Positions 1 to 9,409 of a DNA stretch of 64,000 bases are shown here, in pieces. A model generated the notes under the pieces. That model was not told where the DNA came from. It did not search any database and saw nothing but the letters and a program-made list of their open reading frames with translations. The DNA lies in the NCBI RefSeq assembly GCF_013363975.1, contig NZ_JABWGN010000007.1, positions 248,001 to 312,000 of the forward strand, written 5' to 3'. The stretch is from Nonomuraea montanisoli (lineage in GTDB: Bacteria; Actinomycetota; Actinomycetes; Streptosporangiales; Streptosporangiaceae). The number at the start of each line of letters is the position of its first letter. The stretch's first letter is position 1. The position numbers and the translations under genes are program-made.

Positions 1-653
1 TGCCACCCGCGGCCGTCCCCGTGCTCACGTCGATGGTGTCGGGAAGGCTCGCGTTCCTGGTGACGGGCGGCACCGGCACGGGCAAGACCACCCTGCTGTC
101 GGCCCTGCTGTCGCTGGCCGACCCCCGCGAGCGCCTGCTCCTCGTGGAGGACTCGGCCGAGTTGCGCCCTCTGCACCCGCATGTCGTACGTCTGGAGTCC
201 CGTCCCGCCAACCTGGAGGGAGCGGGAGGGGTGGAACTCCGCGATCTCGTACGGCAGGCGCTGCGCATGCGCCCGGACAGGGTTGTGGTGGGCGAGGTAC
301 GGGGCGCGGAGATGGTGGACCTGCTCGCGGCCCTCAACACCGGCCACGAGGGCGGCTGCGGCACACTTCACGCCAACGCGGCGGCGGACGTGCCGCCACG
401 GCTGGAGGCGCTCGGCTGCGCCGCCGGGCTGACCAGAGAGGCCGTCCACAGCCAGCTCGCCGCGGCCCTCGACGTGGTGGTGCACCTGGCACGCGGACGC
501 GCGGACGGCCGCCGCCGGGTGGCGGAGATCTGCCTTCTGTCCCGCACACCCACAGGCTTCGTGGAAGCTGTCCCGGCCCTGAGCTTCGACGCACACGGCC
601 GCTCCCACTTCGGCCCCGGCTACGACGCCTTGACGACAAGAACACCGCCGTGA
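1..653 (+). CDS. tadA: TadA/CpaF-type secretion ATPase, 3' part of the gene
   Basis: C-terminal part of a Tad/Flp pilus assembly ATPase, a cytoplasmic hexameric motor that powers pilin export. The reading frame is open to the left window edge, so the gene starts upstream; the GTG at 21 is not taken as the start. Visible are a Walker A loop GGTGTGKTT (about nt 66-92), a Walker B region RVVVGEVRG (about nt 279-305) and the conserved GCGTLHANAA segment after it, in the usual order for GspE/CpaF ATPases. Followed by tadB and tadC-like genes on the same strand, which fixes the assignment. The gap to tadB (483 bp) is long for an operon that is usually tightly packed. Confidence 0.93.
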   Translation, partial: PPAAVPVLTSMVSGRLAFLVTGGTGTGKTTLLSALLSLADPRERLLLVEDSAELRPLHPHVVRLESRPANLEGAGGVELRDLVRQALRMRPDRVVVGEVRGAEMVDLLAALNTGHEGGCGTLHANAAADVPPRLEALGCAAGLTREAVHSQLAAALDVVVHLARGRADGRRRVAEICLLSRTPTGFVEAVPALSFDAHGRSHFGPGYDALTTRTPP

Positions 654-1136
654 ACGTCCCAGCTCTGACATGGCGGGCACGCAAGGTCAGTCGCCTCATG
701 ACCGAACATGATGCCGTCCGCCTGATCAGGTCGAGGGCAGCAGAGATGCCGTCACGCCACCCACACCGGCACAACCAGGGTGCGGCCCCGCAACGCGCTG
801 GATGAACACACCGAGGAGCCTGGCGAAGCCGACCTGACCATGAAGCAACCACGCCGACACTCCGACAGGCCGACACGCTGGACAGTCCGGCGAGACCAAC
901 CCGACCGCGAACCACCCACTTCGTCCCGTCGGGCACATCTGTGCAACCACGACAGCAAAGAAGCCGCGAACCACTGCACAGTCACCGATGGACGCCACCC
1001 TCACCCCCTCAACGGGCAGACGCCCCTTCAACAGGCAGACACCCCCTCAACGGACAGGCGCACTCCCTCAAAGGGTTGGCACGCCCCCAACAGGCAGACA
1101 CGCCCCCTCAACAGCAGGAAGGAGAGAAGAACCCCG
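654..1136. other. Repeat-bearing spacer between tadA and tadB
   Basis: No gene is supported here: open frames run through but lack a family match or a good ribosome site. From about 1003 to 1117 the sequence is a degenerate tandem array with a period near 19-20 bp, built on the words CCCCTCAACAGGCAGACACG and close variants. It ends just before the tadB ribosome binding site. Confidence 0.6.
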
Positions 1137-1853
1137 ATGACGGCGCTCACGGCCGCGATGTGCGCAACCATCGCCGTCTGGCTGTGGACCGGCCCCGAGG
1201 CCGCCGAGACCCGGCTACGTCGCATGATCTCGCCGACCACACTCGGGCGTCCGTTCCTGTGGCACTCCGTACGACGGCTGGCGACGCGCCCGAGCCCGGC
1301 CAGGCGAGCCGACACCTGGCGCAGAGCCACGATCGAGCTGTGCCAGTCCCTGACCGCCGAGCTCACAGCAGGCCGTACCCCCGGCGAGGCCCTGACCAGA
1401 GCCCTGGAAGCCGTCGACTTCCCCGACCCGGACGCTCTGCGGCCCGTCGTCGCGGCGGCCCGGGACGGCGGGGACGTGGCGAGCGCCCTCGCGTCGGTGG
1501 CGCCGGCTCAGGGAGGCGAGGGACTGCGCCGCCTGGCCGCGTGCTGGGAGGTCAGCGTGACGGCCGGAGCCGGTCTGGCGGCCTTGGTGGACCGGGTCGG
1601 AAGCACGTTACGCACGGCCCAGACTCACAGGCAGGACGTCGCCGCCCAACTCGCCGGCCCCCGCACCACGGCCCGAATGCTCGCCGCTCTGCCGGTCCTC
1701 GGCATCGTCATGGCCGCGGCGCTGAACATGCATCCGCTGGACTTCCTGTTCGGCAGCCTCCCAGGGCTGGCCTGCCTCGCGGTCGGCATCGCCCTGGACG
1801 CCTGTGGCCTGTGGTGGACGCACCGCATGGCGGTACGAGCCCAAGCGTCCTGA
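1137..1853 (+). CDS. tadB: TadB-like pilus assembly inner-membrane protein
   Basis: Type II secretion system F-domain protein, 238 aa, one of two membrane platform proteins of the Tad pilus. The ATG at 1137 follows a good site (AAGGAGAG, about nt 1118-1125) and gives a protein that starts with a hydrophobic segment (residues about 4-18). The middle holds the F-domain helices with TAELTAGRTPGEAL. The C-terminal 60 residues carry two membrane segments, the usual TadB topology. The frame continues upstream to 780, but that part is low-complexity and covers the tandem repeats, so it is left out. It sits between tadA and tadC. Confidence 0.85.
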   Translation: MTALTAAMCATIAVWLWTGPEAAETRLRRMISPTTLGRPFLWHSVRRLATRPSPARRADTWRRATIELCQSLTAELTAGRTPGEALTRALEAVDFPDPDALRPVVAAARDGGDVASALASVAPAQGGEGLRRLAACWEVSVTAGAGLAALVDRVGSTLRTAQTHRQDVAAQLAGPRTTARMLAALPVLGIVMAAALNMHPLDFLFGSLPGLACLAVGIALDACGLWWTHRMAVRAQAS

Positions 1854-2250
1854 CCAGGCCGGTCCGTACCAGTGGACGGGACGACGTCCCTCACTCACCA
1901 ACATCGATGAGCGCAGCCCCGGCGAATACACACCCGCCTACATAACTGAGCCCCACGTCAACCCGCTGAGACCGCCGGTGCCGCCCACCGCGTACACAGA
2001 TCGCCTCATTGGGCCTCATCACGCCCTGCGGACTATGAGTCCGACTGCGCTGAGAACCCGGAGGGCAGACCAGTCGCAGTCGAGCCCCGAAGCAGCAACA
2101 TGACCACCAAGGTGGTGCCAAAGAGACGACTCGGCAATGGCAACCTACGGCCCCACGTGGCGAGCCGACCGTCAGTCACCAGAGATCCACGCAGCCCAGG
2201 CATCCACGCCCGCCGACTCAACAACCGCTCCGACCGAATCGGACCTCCCA
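1854..2250. other. Spacer between tadB and tadC
   Basis: About 400 bp without a supported gene. The tadC frame is open from 2137, so the last 114 bp may be coding if the upstream ATG is used. I see no strong repeat or terminator. Confidence 0.4.
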
Positions 2251-3129
2251 ATGCTGCCCCTGCTGTCCGCTCTGTGCACCGGCCTGGCCGTGTGGCTGTA
2301 CATCTCCCCGGCGACCCCGGCCGAGCGGCTGGCCCACCTGCTTCCCCGGCCAGAAACCACTCTCGAAGCCAATGAACCGTCGCCACAGCAAGCACTCGCA
2401 ACCCCCCACATGGCGGACGAAGCACTCCAGAAAGGCAACCCGCACCAAGAAGACAACCCGCGCGCCCTCGAAGATCCGCGCCGTCTCCCCGATTGGTCAG
2501 CGGCGACGTCCAGAGCCACGTCACGACGGCCGGACCGCCGTACCGTGATCGTCAGTGTGACCGCGGGCGTCATGACCACCCTCGTGATCGGCGGCATCCC
2601 AGGAGCCGTAGCCGGCCTGCTGGCCCTCTCTGTAGTCGGTGTCGCATTGCACCGCCGACCAGACCCTGCGATGCGCCGTGCCCAGGAGCAGATCACCGCC
2701 GATCTGCCGTTCGCCGCAGACCTGATGGCCGCCTGCCTCGTCGCGGGCCGACCCGTCGGCGCGGCCACCGAGATCGCCGCCAACGCGGTCGCAGGCCCGC
2801 TCGGTCAACGCCTCTCCTGGGTGAGCACCCAGCTCCGGCTCGGCGCCGACCCGGAACCGACCTGGGCCCACCTGGCCCGGGACCCCTCCACGGGGCAACT
2901 GGCCCGAGCCATGACCCGCGCCGCCGCGAGCGGCGCCCCGGTCGCGGAAGTCCTCATGCGCGTGGCGGACGACGCTCGCGAGACCGCCCGGACGACCTCT
3001 GTCGCCGCCGCCCGAAGCGTCGGCGTCAAAGCGGTGGCGCCCCTCGGCCTGTGCTTCCTCCCGGCGTTCGTCCTCCTCGGCATCATCCCCGTCGTGGCCG
3101 GCCTGGCGTCCACAATCGTCCTCCCCTGA
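2251..3129 (+). CDS. tadC: TadC-like pilus assembly inner-membrane protein
   Basis: Second F-domain platform protein of the Tad system, 292 aa from the ATG at 2251. The start is uncertain: the frame is open from an ATG at 2137, and neither has a convincing ribosome site; 2251 was chosen because it begins directly with a membrane segment (LLSALCTGLAVWLYI). A second hydrophobic pair follows a charged linker, then the F domain with PFAADLMAACLVAGRP, and a C-terminal hydrophobic hairpin ending at the stop. The acidic/Pro-rich linker (about residues 30-90) between the first and second membrane segments looks unconserved. It works with TadA and TadB. Confidence 0.85.
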   Translation: MLPLLSALCTGLAVWLYISPATPAERLAHLLPRPETTLEANEPSPQQALATPHMADEALQKGNPHQEDNPRALEDPRRLPDWSAATSRATSRRPDRRTVIVSVTAGVMTTLVIGGIPGAVAGLLALSVVGVALHRRPDPAMRRAQEQITADLPFAADLMAACLVAGRPVGAATEIAANAVAGPLGQRLSWVSTQLRLGADPEPTWAHLARDPSTGQLARAMTRAAASGAPVAEVLMRVADDARETARTTSVAAARSVGVKAVAPLGLCFLPAFVLLGIIPVVAGLASTIVLP

Positions 3130-4024
3130 CCCAGGCACCGGCCGTCGCGGCTGACCTGCGCGGGTTCCCCCGCTGCCGTCGGTCATCTGAGGATGCCGCC
3201 ATCTCCCGCTGACCGCCGTCGTGGCAGTGAGGACGGCCCGCCGGGACGCCAACGCGGCATCCGGCGTCATCACGGGCACGGCGGGACCGCCGCTGATCTG
3301 GTCGGTCTACCTGACGGTGGGGCCGAGGCTCTGTGATCACACCTCGCAGAGTGGACCGTACGGGCTGGCCTGGGCGGGCGTGCCGACGGCTCTGGTCACC
3401 ACGCTGGCGGCGGCCACCTGGGCGGTCGGCGGTGGACCGAAACGAATCCTCGCCCAAGCAGACGAGGCCGGGCCAGCAGCCGGAAACCCCGGCCCCAGAC
3501 GATCACCGCACCCGTGGCCGCACTTCGCGGCAGTGTGGCAGGAGTTCTGTCTCGCCAGGCATGTCCGGAACGCGCAAGCGTAGGCCGAGACGCCGTCCCT
3601 CAAGCGCTCCATCCCGCGGCTTCACTTTCCACAACTCTCCGGCCTGCGGCCCGCGCGTCTCCGGCCTGCGGCGCGCGGATCCGCGACTGCTCTTAGGTCC
3701 CGGAATCTTCCCATCCCCATCGCCGCAAAAATGCGCCAGGAACCGCCATCCCGCGAGCCCTTCACTCGACACAACTCGGACCCCGGCACCTCAATATCCG
3801 CAAGTAACCAACCCTCGCCGTCATCCCCGTCCCGCTCCGTCCCGCGCTCCGGTGGAGCTTCCATCGCCGCCCTCCCGGATCGTTCGCCCACAGATATCCA
3901 CAGCCAAGCTCCCATCGCTGCTCCTTACCCACAGAACGCCATTCGGCGGATCGCCCCCACACCAGTTCCCGCGACGCTTTGACCGCAACGCCGGGCCCAC
4001 CCCGGCACCGAGCCGCCTGGAGGC
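3130..4024. other. Long spacer inside the pilus locus
   Basis: About 900 bp in a locus where genes normally abut. One frame (3221-3583, 120 aa) contains two hydrophobic stretches and could be a small membrane protein, but I recognise no family and it has no clear ribosome site. A short direct repeat, TCTCCGGCCTGCGGC, occurs twice near 3638 and 3658. The rest is unassigned. Confidence 0.4.
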
Positions 4025-4312
4025 ATGATGTGCGACCCCATCACCCCGCGAGAGACCTTCCCCCCGGCCCCCGAGGAGCCCATGGCTGCCTCTCAGGGCG
4101 ACGCCTGGCGCCGCCGTGCCAGGCGCCGGCTCGCCGAGTGGGCCCACTACGCAGTGGCCAACGGTGATCGAGGCATGTCCACAGCCGAGTACGCCGTCGG
4201 CACCATCGCCGCCTGTGCCTTCGCGGCGCTGCTGTTCAAGGTGGTCAGCAGCCCGGAGGTGCAGCAGATGCTCTCGGCGCTCATCGACCGCGCCCTCAAG
4301 ACGGGCACGTGA
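4025..4312 (+). CDS. DUF4244 family pilin-like protein (Flp pilin)
   Basis: Small protein, 95 aa, with the DUF4244 core: a basic stretch, then DRGMSTAEYAVGT and one hydrophobic helix. The G|MSTAE junction resembles a class III (prepilin) cleavage site, with Glu at position 5 of the mature chain, so this is the likely major Flp-type pilin. Start choice is open: GGAGG at 4019-4023 sits too close to the ATG at 4025 but suits the next ATG at 4028, and an internal ATG at 4082 also follows GAGGAG. Its stop overlaps the GTG of the next gene by 4 nt (GTGA), so the two are translationally coupled. Confidence 0.85.
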   Translation: MMCDPITPRETFPPAPEEPMAASQGDAWRRRARRRLAEWAHYAVANGDRGMSTAEYAVGTIAACAFAALLFKVVSSPEVQQMLSALIDRALKTGT

Positions 4313-4689
4313 CCCTGCCCCGATCGCCTGCGGCCCGACGATTCACGCGATCGAAGTCCAGGGGGTCGGTGACCGCCGAGACGGCGGCCGTCCTACCCGC
4401 TCTGATGATCGTGCTGGCCGCAGCGCTGTGGGCGATCCAGGCCGTGGGAACACATCTCGAGTGCGTGGACGCGGCTCGCGTGGGAGCGCGGGCAGCCGCC
4501 CGAGGGGAGCCCGTGGACCAAGTACGCGAGGTGGTCCGCTCGGCGACCCGACCCGATGCCCGCGTGGACGTGCTCCGAGGTCCGGAGCGTACGCAGGTGA
4601 GGGTGGCAGTGGACGTACGACCGGCTTGGGGTACGGCTCTCCCGCCAGTACAGGTATCGGCCACCGCTTCCGCAGCGACCGAAAACTGA
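4309..4689 (+). CDS. TadE-like minor pilin
   Basis: A 126-aa protein with a short basic N-terminus, GSVTAETAAVLPALMIVLAAALW as the TadE motif and single membrane helix, then an extracytoplasmic domain with VDAARVGARAAARGE. Known TadE proteins are pseudopilins processed and assembled with the Flp pilus. It starts with a GTG that overlaps the stop of the DUF4244 gene by 4 nt. A 620-bp spacer separates it from the next TadE-like gene. Confidence 0.87.
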   Translation: MTLPRSPAARRFTRSKSRGSVTAETAAVLPALMIVLAAALWAIQAVGTHLECVDAARVGARAAARGEPVDQVREVVRSATRPDARVDVLRGPERTQVRVAVDVRPAWGTALPPVQVSATASAATEN

Positions 4690-5309
4690 AGAGGACGATT
4701 CCGGCGCAACGGTGGGCGGCGACTCGCCCCCGACCGCCGCAGACAGGCGCGGAGCCAGACGACGCCCGCAGGACTCCGTGCACAAGTGTGGAACCAGGAG
4801 ACAACCGGTGGCCAACTCGCCAACGACCATCGAGTCGCCGGGCTCCACGGCCCCGACGCCGCACCGAAAACAACAAGCGCCTCCTTGCCGAGAAGCGGCA
4901 GGAGAACAGCCGCCGCTGCCCCGACATGTCGCAGCAGTGAGTGACCACGAAGTGCTGAGCCTCAATTCCGAGAGACGCAGTGATCCACGGACAAGATTCA
5001 GGAAGAGCGCTGCCGACGCATGAGGCGTAGAGACGTGATGCCTACGCATGGGAGACGGCGCGCCGGGGCCGCCCGACCGGCAGGACTGCCCTGCACCGTG
5101 CCGCGTGGCCGGTCCGCCGGCGACGAGAAGCGTGCCTGCGCATGAAGACAACAAGAGGTGTGATGCCTTCGTGTGTAAGACAAGCGGCGCGGCACCGACG
5201 AAGCTGACTAAAACCGGTGCATATAGCCCAAGAGGCGCCGACGCGTACAGGACACCTGAGGCGAAGTGCTGATACAGGCGAGGTGCTGATACATGGAGAA
5301 AGGCCTGAA
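4690..5309. other. Spacer between the two TadE-like genes
   Basis: About 620 bp without a supported gene. Just before the next ribosome site there is a 17-bp tandem duplication (5261-5277 and 5278-5294) of GCGARGTGCTGATACAK, one in a series of small tandem duplications in this locus. Confidence 0.45.
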
Positions 5310-5780
5310 GTGTTTCCCCTGAATCGAGAAGTCGGCGGACGCGACCGAGGCTCCGCGACGTTGTGGGGTGTCGCACTCATGGGGATCCTGATGTCGGTCG
5401 CCATGGCGTTCGCTGCCGTGGCGGCCGCGCGAGTGGCCCGCCATCGGGTGAACACCGCCGCGGATCTCAGCGCACTGGCCGCGGCCAAGCTGGCGATAGC
5501 GGACCCGGACGAGGCGTGCCGGAGGGCGGCCATCGTGGCTGCGGAGAACGGCGCGACTCTCATCAAGTGTCAGATGAACGATGAGATCGCTGATGTCTGG
5601 ACATCCCTAACGGCTCGACTGCCATTCGTGGGGCCCCGATCGTTGACGGGCCGCTCACGCGCCGGCCCAGGCCGTGAAGGACAAGCTGTCGATCAAGCGG
5701 AATCGCCAAGCGCGCTCGATCGGCCTGCATCACCGCAACGCCATGAATCCAGGCATCAAGCAACGTCGAGCAACCTCTAA
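5310..5780 (+). CDS. Rv3654c-family TadE-like protein
   Basis: A 156-aa protein with DRGSATLW and one membrane helix, then HRVNTAADLSALAAAK, the signature of the TadE-like protein that in actinobacteria sits between tad genes and a helicase (Rv3654c type). The GTG at 5310 is chosen because it follows GAGAAAGG at a good distance and starts 14 residues before the motif. In relatives the protein usually ends soon after the segment matching SRAGPG; here about 35 more polar residues follow with no resemblance to the family, which suggests loss of the original stop or a late frameshift. It converges on the helicase gene. Confidence 0.8.
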   Translation: MFPLNREVGGRDRGSATLWGVALMGILMSVAMAFAAVAAARVARHRVNTAADLSALAAAKLAIADPDEACRRAAIVAAENGATLIKCQMNDEIADVWTSLTARLPFVGPRSLTGRSRAGPGREGQAVDQAESPSALDRPASPQRHESRHQATSSNL

Positions 5781-5927
5781 TTGGACGAAGCCCGGCCACT
5801 GATCACGCATGCCCAACACCGTGTGAAGAGCGCCCACAGACCCCCTCTGTCGGCATGAGTGAGACCACGCAGATCACACGCCACATCAATGATCAATTCG
5901 TGGACAACACAGCAGCCTGCGCTGCAC

Positions 5928-8900
5928 TCAATCCACATCAGCGCCCAGCAGGGTGTTCAGAAGGCGGATGGCGCCGCGCTTGTCCAAGGGTTCGTTGCCG
6001 TTGCCGCACTTGGGGGACTGGATGCACGAGGGGCAACCACGTTCGCACTCGCAGGAGGCGATGGCCTCGCGCGTCGCCGTCAACCAGTCGGCCGCGCGGG
6101 CGAACCCGCGCTCGGCGAAGCCCGCACCCCCCTCGTGCCCGTCGTACACGAACACCGTGAGCAGACCCGTGTCCGCGTGCAACTCGGTGGAGACGCCGCC
6201 GATGTCCCAGCGGTCGCAGGTGGCGAAGAGCGGCAGCAGGCCGATGGAGGCGTGCTCGGCGGCGTGGGCTGCGCCGCCGAGGTCGATGCCGTCCTCGGCG
6301 AGCGGCACCAGTACCGAGGCGGGAAGCGTCCACCAGACGGCCCGGGTGCGGAGAGTGCGCGGCGGGAGGTCGAGGGGCTCGTCGCCGAGCATCTCGCCCG
6401 ACTGGAGACGTCGTTTGAGGTACGAGACGACCTGGCGGGTCACCTCGACCTCGCCGAAGTGCAGCTCGCCCCGTCCCAGGGCTTGCGAGCGAACGGAGGA
6501 CAGCACGGAGATGTCAGTGACATCCCGGGCGAACGTCGCATAGTCCGGCTCGCTGCTGCTGACCAGAGCGACCCCGGCTTCCAGATCGAGTTGCTCGACC
6601 AGAAAGGTCTCGCCTTGGTGCAGATACACAGCGCCCGTGTGGACCGTCGTGTGCGCCGACGGTTCGTCCACGCTGCCCAGGAGCCGGCCGGTGGACACCT
6701 CGACCACCTGGATCGGAGCGCCGCCAGCGCCCCTGATGTCGGCGAGGTCGGTGGCCCTGTCCCGCCGGGTCCAGAACCAGCCTGCGGGACGCCGCCGCAG
6801 CAGGCCCTGGGCCGCCAGGTCGTCGAGGAGGCCCGGGGCCGTGGGGCCGAAGGTGGCCAGATCGTCCTCGGTCAGCGGGATCTCCGCGGCCGCCGCGCAG
6901 AGATGCGGACCGAGGACGTACGGGTTGTCCGGGTCGAGCACGATGGCCTCGACAGGTCGGCCGAACAGCGCCTCCGGGTGGTGAACCAGGTAAGTGTCCA
7001 GCGGGTCGTCCCGAGCGATGAGGACGGCCAGCGCGTCCTGACCGTCGCGACCCGCCCGACCAGCCTGCTGCCAGAGAGAGGCCCGGGTGCCGGGCCAGCC
7101 GGCGATCAGCACGGCGTCCAATCCAGAGACGTCGACGCCCAGCTCAAGGGCGTTCGTCGTGGCCAGGCCCATGAGAGAGCCGGAGCGAAGCGCCCTCTCC
7201 AGCTCCCGACGGTCTTCGGCGAGGTAGCCGGCCCGGTAGGCGGCGACTCTGGCAGGCAGATCCGCCACGCCGGAGTGGCCCCCAGGCGGCGCGTCAGCAG
7301 AAGCGTTGGACGACGCGCCGGCGGACGTGCTGGGCGACGGGCCGGCGGACGCATCGACGGGCGTGCTGGACGACGGGCCGCCGGACGTGCTGGATGACGC
7401 GCCAGCGGAGGCGTCGGCGGACGTGCTGGGCGACGGGCCGGGCGACGGGCCAGTGAACGCGTCGGTTGACGCGTCAGCGGTGGCGTCGATCGGCGTGCTG
7501 GATGACGCGTCAGCGGTGGCGTCGATCGGCGTGCTGGATGACGCGCCAGCGGAGGCGTCGAGGGGCGTGCTGGACAACGGGCTGGGGGACGGGCCAGTGG
7601 ACGCGTCGGCCGACGCACCAGCCGATGCGTTGGCCGATGCGTCGGGCGACGTACCGGCCGACGCGCCGGGCAACGTCCACGAGGCGGCTGCCGGCGAGTG
7701 GGCCGTGGTCGGGCCGCCTTCGGTGCGGTCCGCCGACGAATCGATCGTGGACGAGAGGGGGGTGAAGTCATCCTCTGGTGATCGTTGGCCCGGCAGTTCG
7801 TTCAGGTGGAAGTGGGGATCAAGGAGGTCATGGTGGTCAGGGAGTTGTGGTGGGGCGGCTGCCTCGAGGTGGCCGTGGGAGCCGGAGGCGCGAAGGCCGT
7901 GACGACCGAGGGAGAAAGCGACGTCGGCGAGCTTGGCGCGAGCCGACAAGGCGACCGTCTCGGCGCCGCGGCGCGAGCGGACGAAGGCCAGCGTGCGCAC
8001 GTCGGCCAGCACCAGGTCCGCCAGCAGGTCGGCGGCCTCGGCCGTCGCCGTGCGGCGCACCGGGGCGCCGCCCTCGCCGCGCAACTCCGTCAAAGGCGGC
8101 TCCCACAGAGCGAACGTGGTCGCGCCCTTGGGGGAGGCGTCCACGGTCACCTCGTCCATCTCCAACCCCGTCAGCCGCCGCGCGAACGCCCCCGGCTCGC
8201 TGGCCGTCGCCGAGGCCAGCATGAACACCGGACGAGAGCCGTACCGGGCACAGACCCGGCGCAGGCGGCGCAGGATCTGCGCCACGTGCGAGCCGAACAC
8301 CCCTCGGTAGCCGTGGCACTCGTCCACCACCACGAGGCGTAGCCGGCGGAAGAACGACGACCACTGCGAGTGCCGGGGAAGGATGCTGCGATGCAGCATG
8401 TCGGGGTTCGTCAGGACGTAGTTGGCGTGCTGGCGCACCCACGTCCGTTCCTCGAACGGTGTGTCACCGTCGAACGTCGCCGCCCGCACCTGCGCGATGC
8501 GCAGCTCGCGCAGCCCGCGGAACTGGTCGGCGGCCAGCGCCTTGGTCGGCGTCAGATAGAGAACGGTGCCGCCGTCGAGACAGGAGGCCACCGCCGGAGT
8601 CAGGTACGCCAGCGACTTGCCCGAGGCCGTGCCCGTGGAAATGATCACGTTTCGGCCACGATAGGCCAGGTCGGCGGCTTCGTACTGATGAGGCCACATG
8701 CCGGGGATGCCGCGGTTCGCCAAGCGCGTAACCAGGAGTTCCGGCGCCCAGTTCGGCCATCTCGCTTGACCGGCTTGACGTGCTGGAACATGCTCCACAT
8801 GGGTGACACGCTCGTGACGTGCGGGAACGCCGAGCAGGTGCCGCAGGAGTGGACCTGGTCGGTGTGGGGAGGAAGCGGTGGAAGTCACTGTTTCCAGTCT

Positions 8901-8948
8901 GCATCCGTGGGCAAAGTCGTCGGGAATCGTGATTTCGTGTAGACACAA
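5928..8948 (-). CDS. DEAD/DEAH-box helicase with DUF1998 zinc-binding C-terminus
   Basis: Predicted cytoplasmic ATP-dependent helicase, up to 1006 aa from a TTG at 8948; the start is uncertain and a downstream GTG near residue 20 is equally possible. Motifs run in order: STGTASGKS (motif I), VVDECHGYRG (II), ASATASEP (III), FVRSRRGAE (IV), TTNALELGVDV (V), QQAGRAGRDG (VI). The C-terminal domain ends with a Cys cluster (CECERGCPSC...SPKC), typical of DUF1998 and MrfA/Rv3649-type helicases implicated in DNA repair. Between motifs IV and V there is an insert of about 160 residues of Ala/Ser/Thr/Pro, including an exact 36-bp tandem duplication at 7468-7539. Divergent from bldG, the arrangement found in Streptomyces. 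Confidence 0.92.
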   Translation of the reverse strand: MCLHEITIPDDFAHGCRLETVTSTASSPHRPGPLLRHLLGVPARHERVTHVEHVPARQAGQARWPNWAPELLVTRLANRGIPGMWPHQYEAADLAYRGRNVIISTGTASGKSLAYLTPAVASCLDGGTVLYLTPTKALAADQFRGLRELRIAQVRAATFDGDTPFEERTWVRQHANYVLTNPDMLHRSILPRHSQWSSFFRRLRLVVVDECHGYRGVFGSHVAQILRRLRRVCARYGSRPVFMLASATASEPGAFARRLTGLEMDEVTVDASPKGATTFALWEPPLTELRGEGGAPVRRTATAEAADLLADLVLADVRTLAFVRSRRGAETVALSARAKLADVAFSLGRHGLRASGSHGHLEAAAPPQLPDHHDLLDPHFHLNELPGQRSPEDDFTPLSSTIDSSADRTEGGPTTAHSPAAASWTLPGASAGTSPDASANASAGASADASTGPSPSPLSSTPLDASAGASSSTPIDATADASSSTPIDATADASTDAFTGPSPGPSPSTSADASAGASSSTSGGPSSSTPVDASAGPSPSTSAGASSNASADAPPGGHSGVADLPARVAAYRAGYLAEDRRELERALRSGSLMGLATTNALELGVDVSGLDAVLIAGWPGTRASLWQQAGRAGRDGQDALAVLIARDDPLDTYLVHHPEALFGRPVEAIVLDPDNPYVLGPHLCAAAAEIPLTEDDLATFGPTAPGLLDDLAAQGLLRRRPAGWFWTRRDRATDLADIRGAGGAPIQVVEVSTGRLLGSVDEPSAHTTVHTGAVYLHQGETFLVEQLDLEAGVALVSSSEPDYATFARDVTDISVLSSVRSQALGRGELHFGEVEVTRQVVSYLKRRLQSGEMLGDEPLDLPPRTLRTRAVWWTLPASVLVPLAEDGIDLGGAAHAAEHASIGLLPLFATCDRWDIGGVSTELHADTGLLTVFVYDGHEGGAGFAERGFARAADWLTATREAIASCECERGCPSCIQSPKCGNGNEPLDKRGAIRLLNTLLGADVD
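7268..7745 (-). repeat. Low-complexity repeat expansion inside the helicase gene
   Basis: Coding minisatellite, read in frame as Ala-Ser-Thr-Pro-Asp rich segments (words such as DASAGASSSTP). The clearest unit is 36 bp (12 codons), present twice without a change at 7468-7503 and 7504-7539. It lies between helicase motifs IV and V, where close family members have a short linker. Confidence 0.85.
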
Positions 8949-9056
8949 GCGAGACGCATGGTTGAATGCCGCGCGTCAGGGTCGGTCGGCCAGGGGCTAT
9001 GCTCCGGACGACCAGGCTCATAAGGGTACTTTCGCAGGCGAGGCGCTGGAGGATCT

Positions 9057-9407
9057 GTGGATCTGAAGTTGGATCACCGCACCGAAGACGGACTCACCAT
9101 CGTCGAGGTTGAGGGTGAGATCGATGTCTACACCGCGCCGAGATTGCGTGAGCTCCTCATCGATCTGGTGAACAAGGGCAACTTCCACCTTCTCGTCAAC
9201 ATGGAGAAGGTTGACTTCCTGGACTCGACCGGCCTGGGCGTGCTGGTCGGGGGGCTCAAGCGGGTTCGGGCGCACGACGGCTCGTTGGAGCTGGTCTGCA
9301 CGCAGGAGCGTATCCTCAAGATCTTCCGGATCACCGGTCTGACGAAGGTCTTCGGGATCTACGCTTCCGTCGACGAAGCCAAGGAAGCTCACGGCAAAGA
9401 CAAGTAG
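9057..9407 (+). CDS. bldG: Anti-sigma factor antagonist BldG (STAS domain)
   Basis: A 116-aa single STAS-domain protein, clearly BldG-like: GEIDVYTAPRLRELL, VDFLDSTGLGVLVGGLKR with the phosphorylatable Ser of the DST motif, and LKIFRITGLTKVF. In Streptomyces, BldG controls morphological differentiation and antibiotic production by partner switching: unphosphorylated BldG binds an anti-sigma kinase and frees a sigma factor. The GTG start at 9057 is preceded by GGAGGA at 9048-9053. The next gene starts 2 bp after the stop and encodes a kinase-fold partner, as in Streptomyces. The 108-bp gap to the divergent helicase must hold both promoters. Confidence 0.95.
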   Translation: MDLKLDHRTEDGLTIVEVEGEIDVYTAPRLRELLIDLVNKGNFHLLVNMEKVDFLDSTGLGVLVGGLKRVRAHDGSLELVCTQERILKIFRITGLTKVFGIYASVDEAKEAHGKDK

Positions 9408-9409
9408 TC

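Noticed and set aside
3221..3583. 120-aa ORF with two hydrophobic stretches
   Set aside because: No ribosome site and no family recognised; kept only as a note in the spacer entry.
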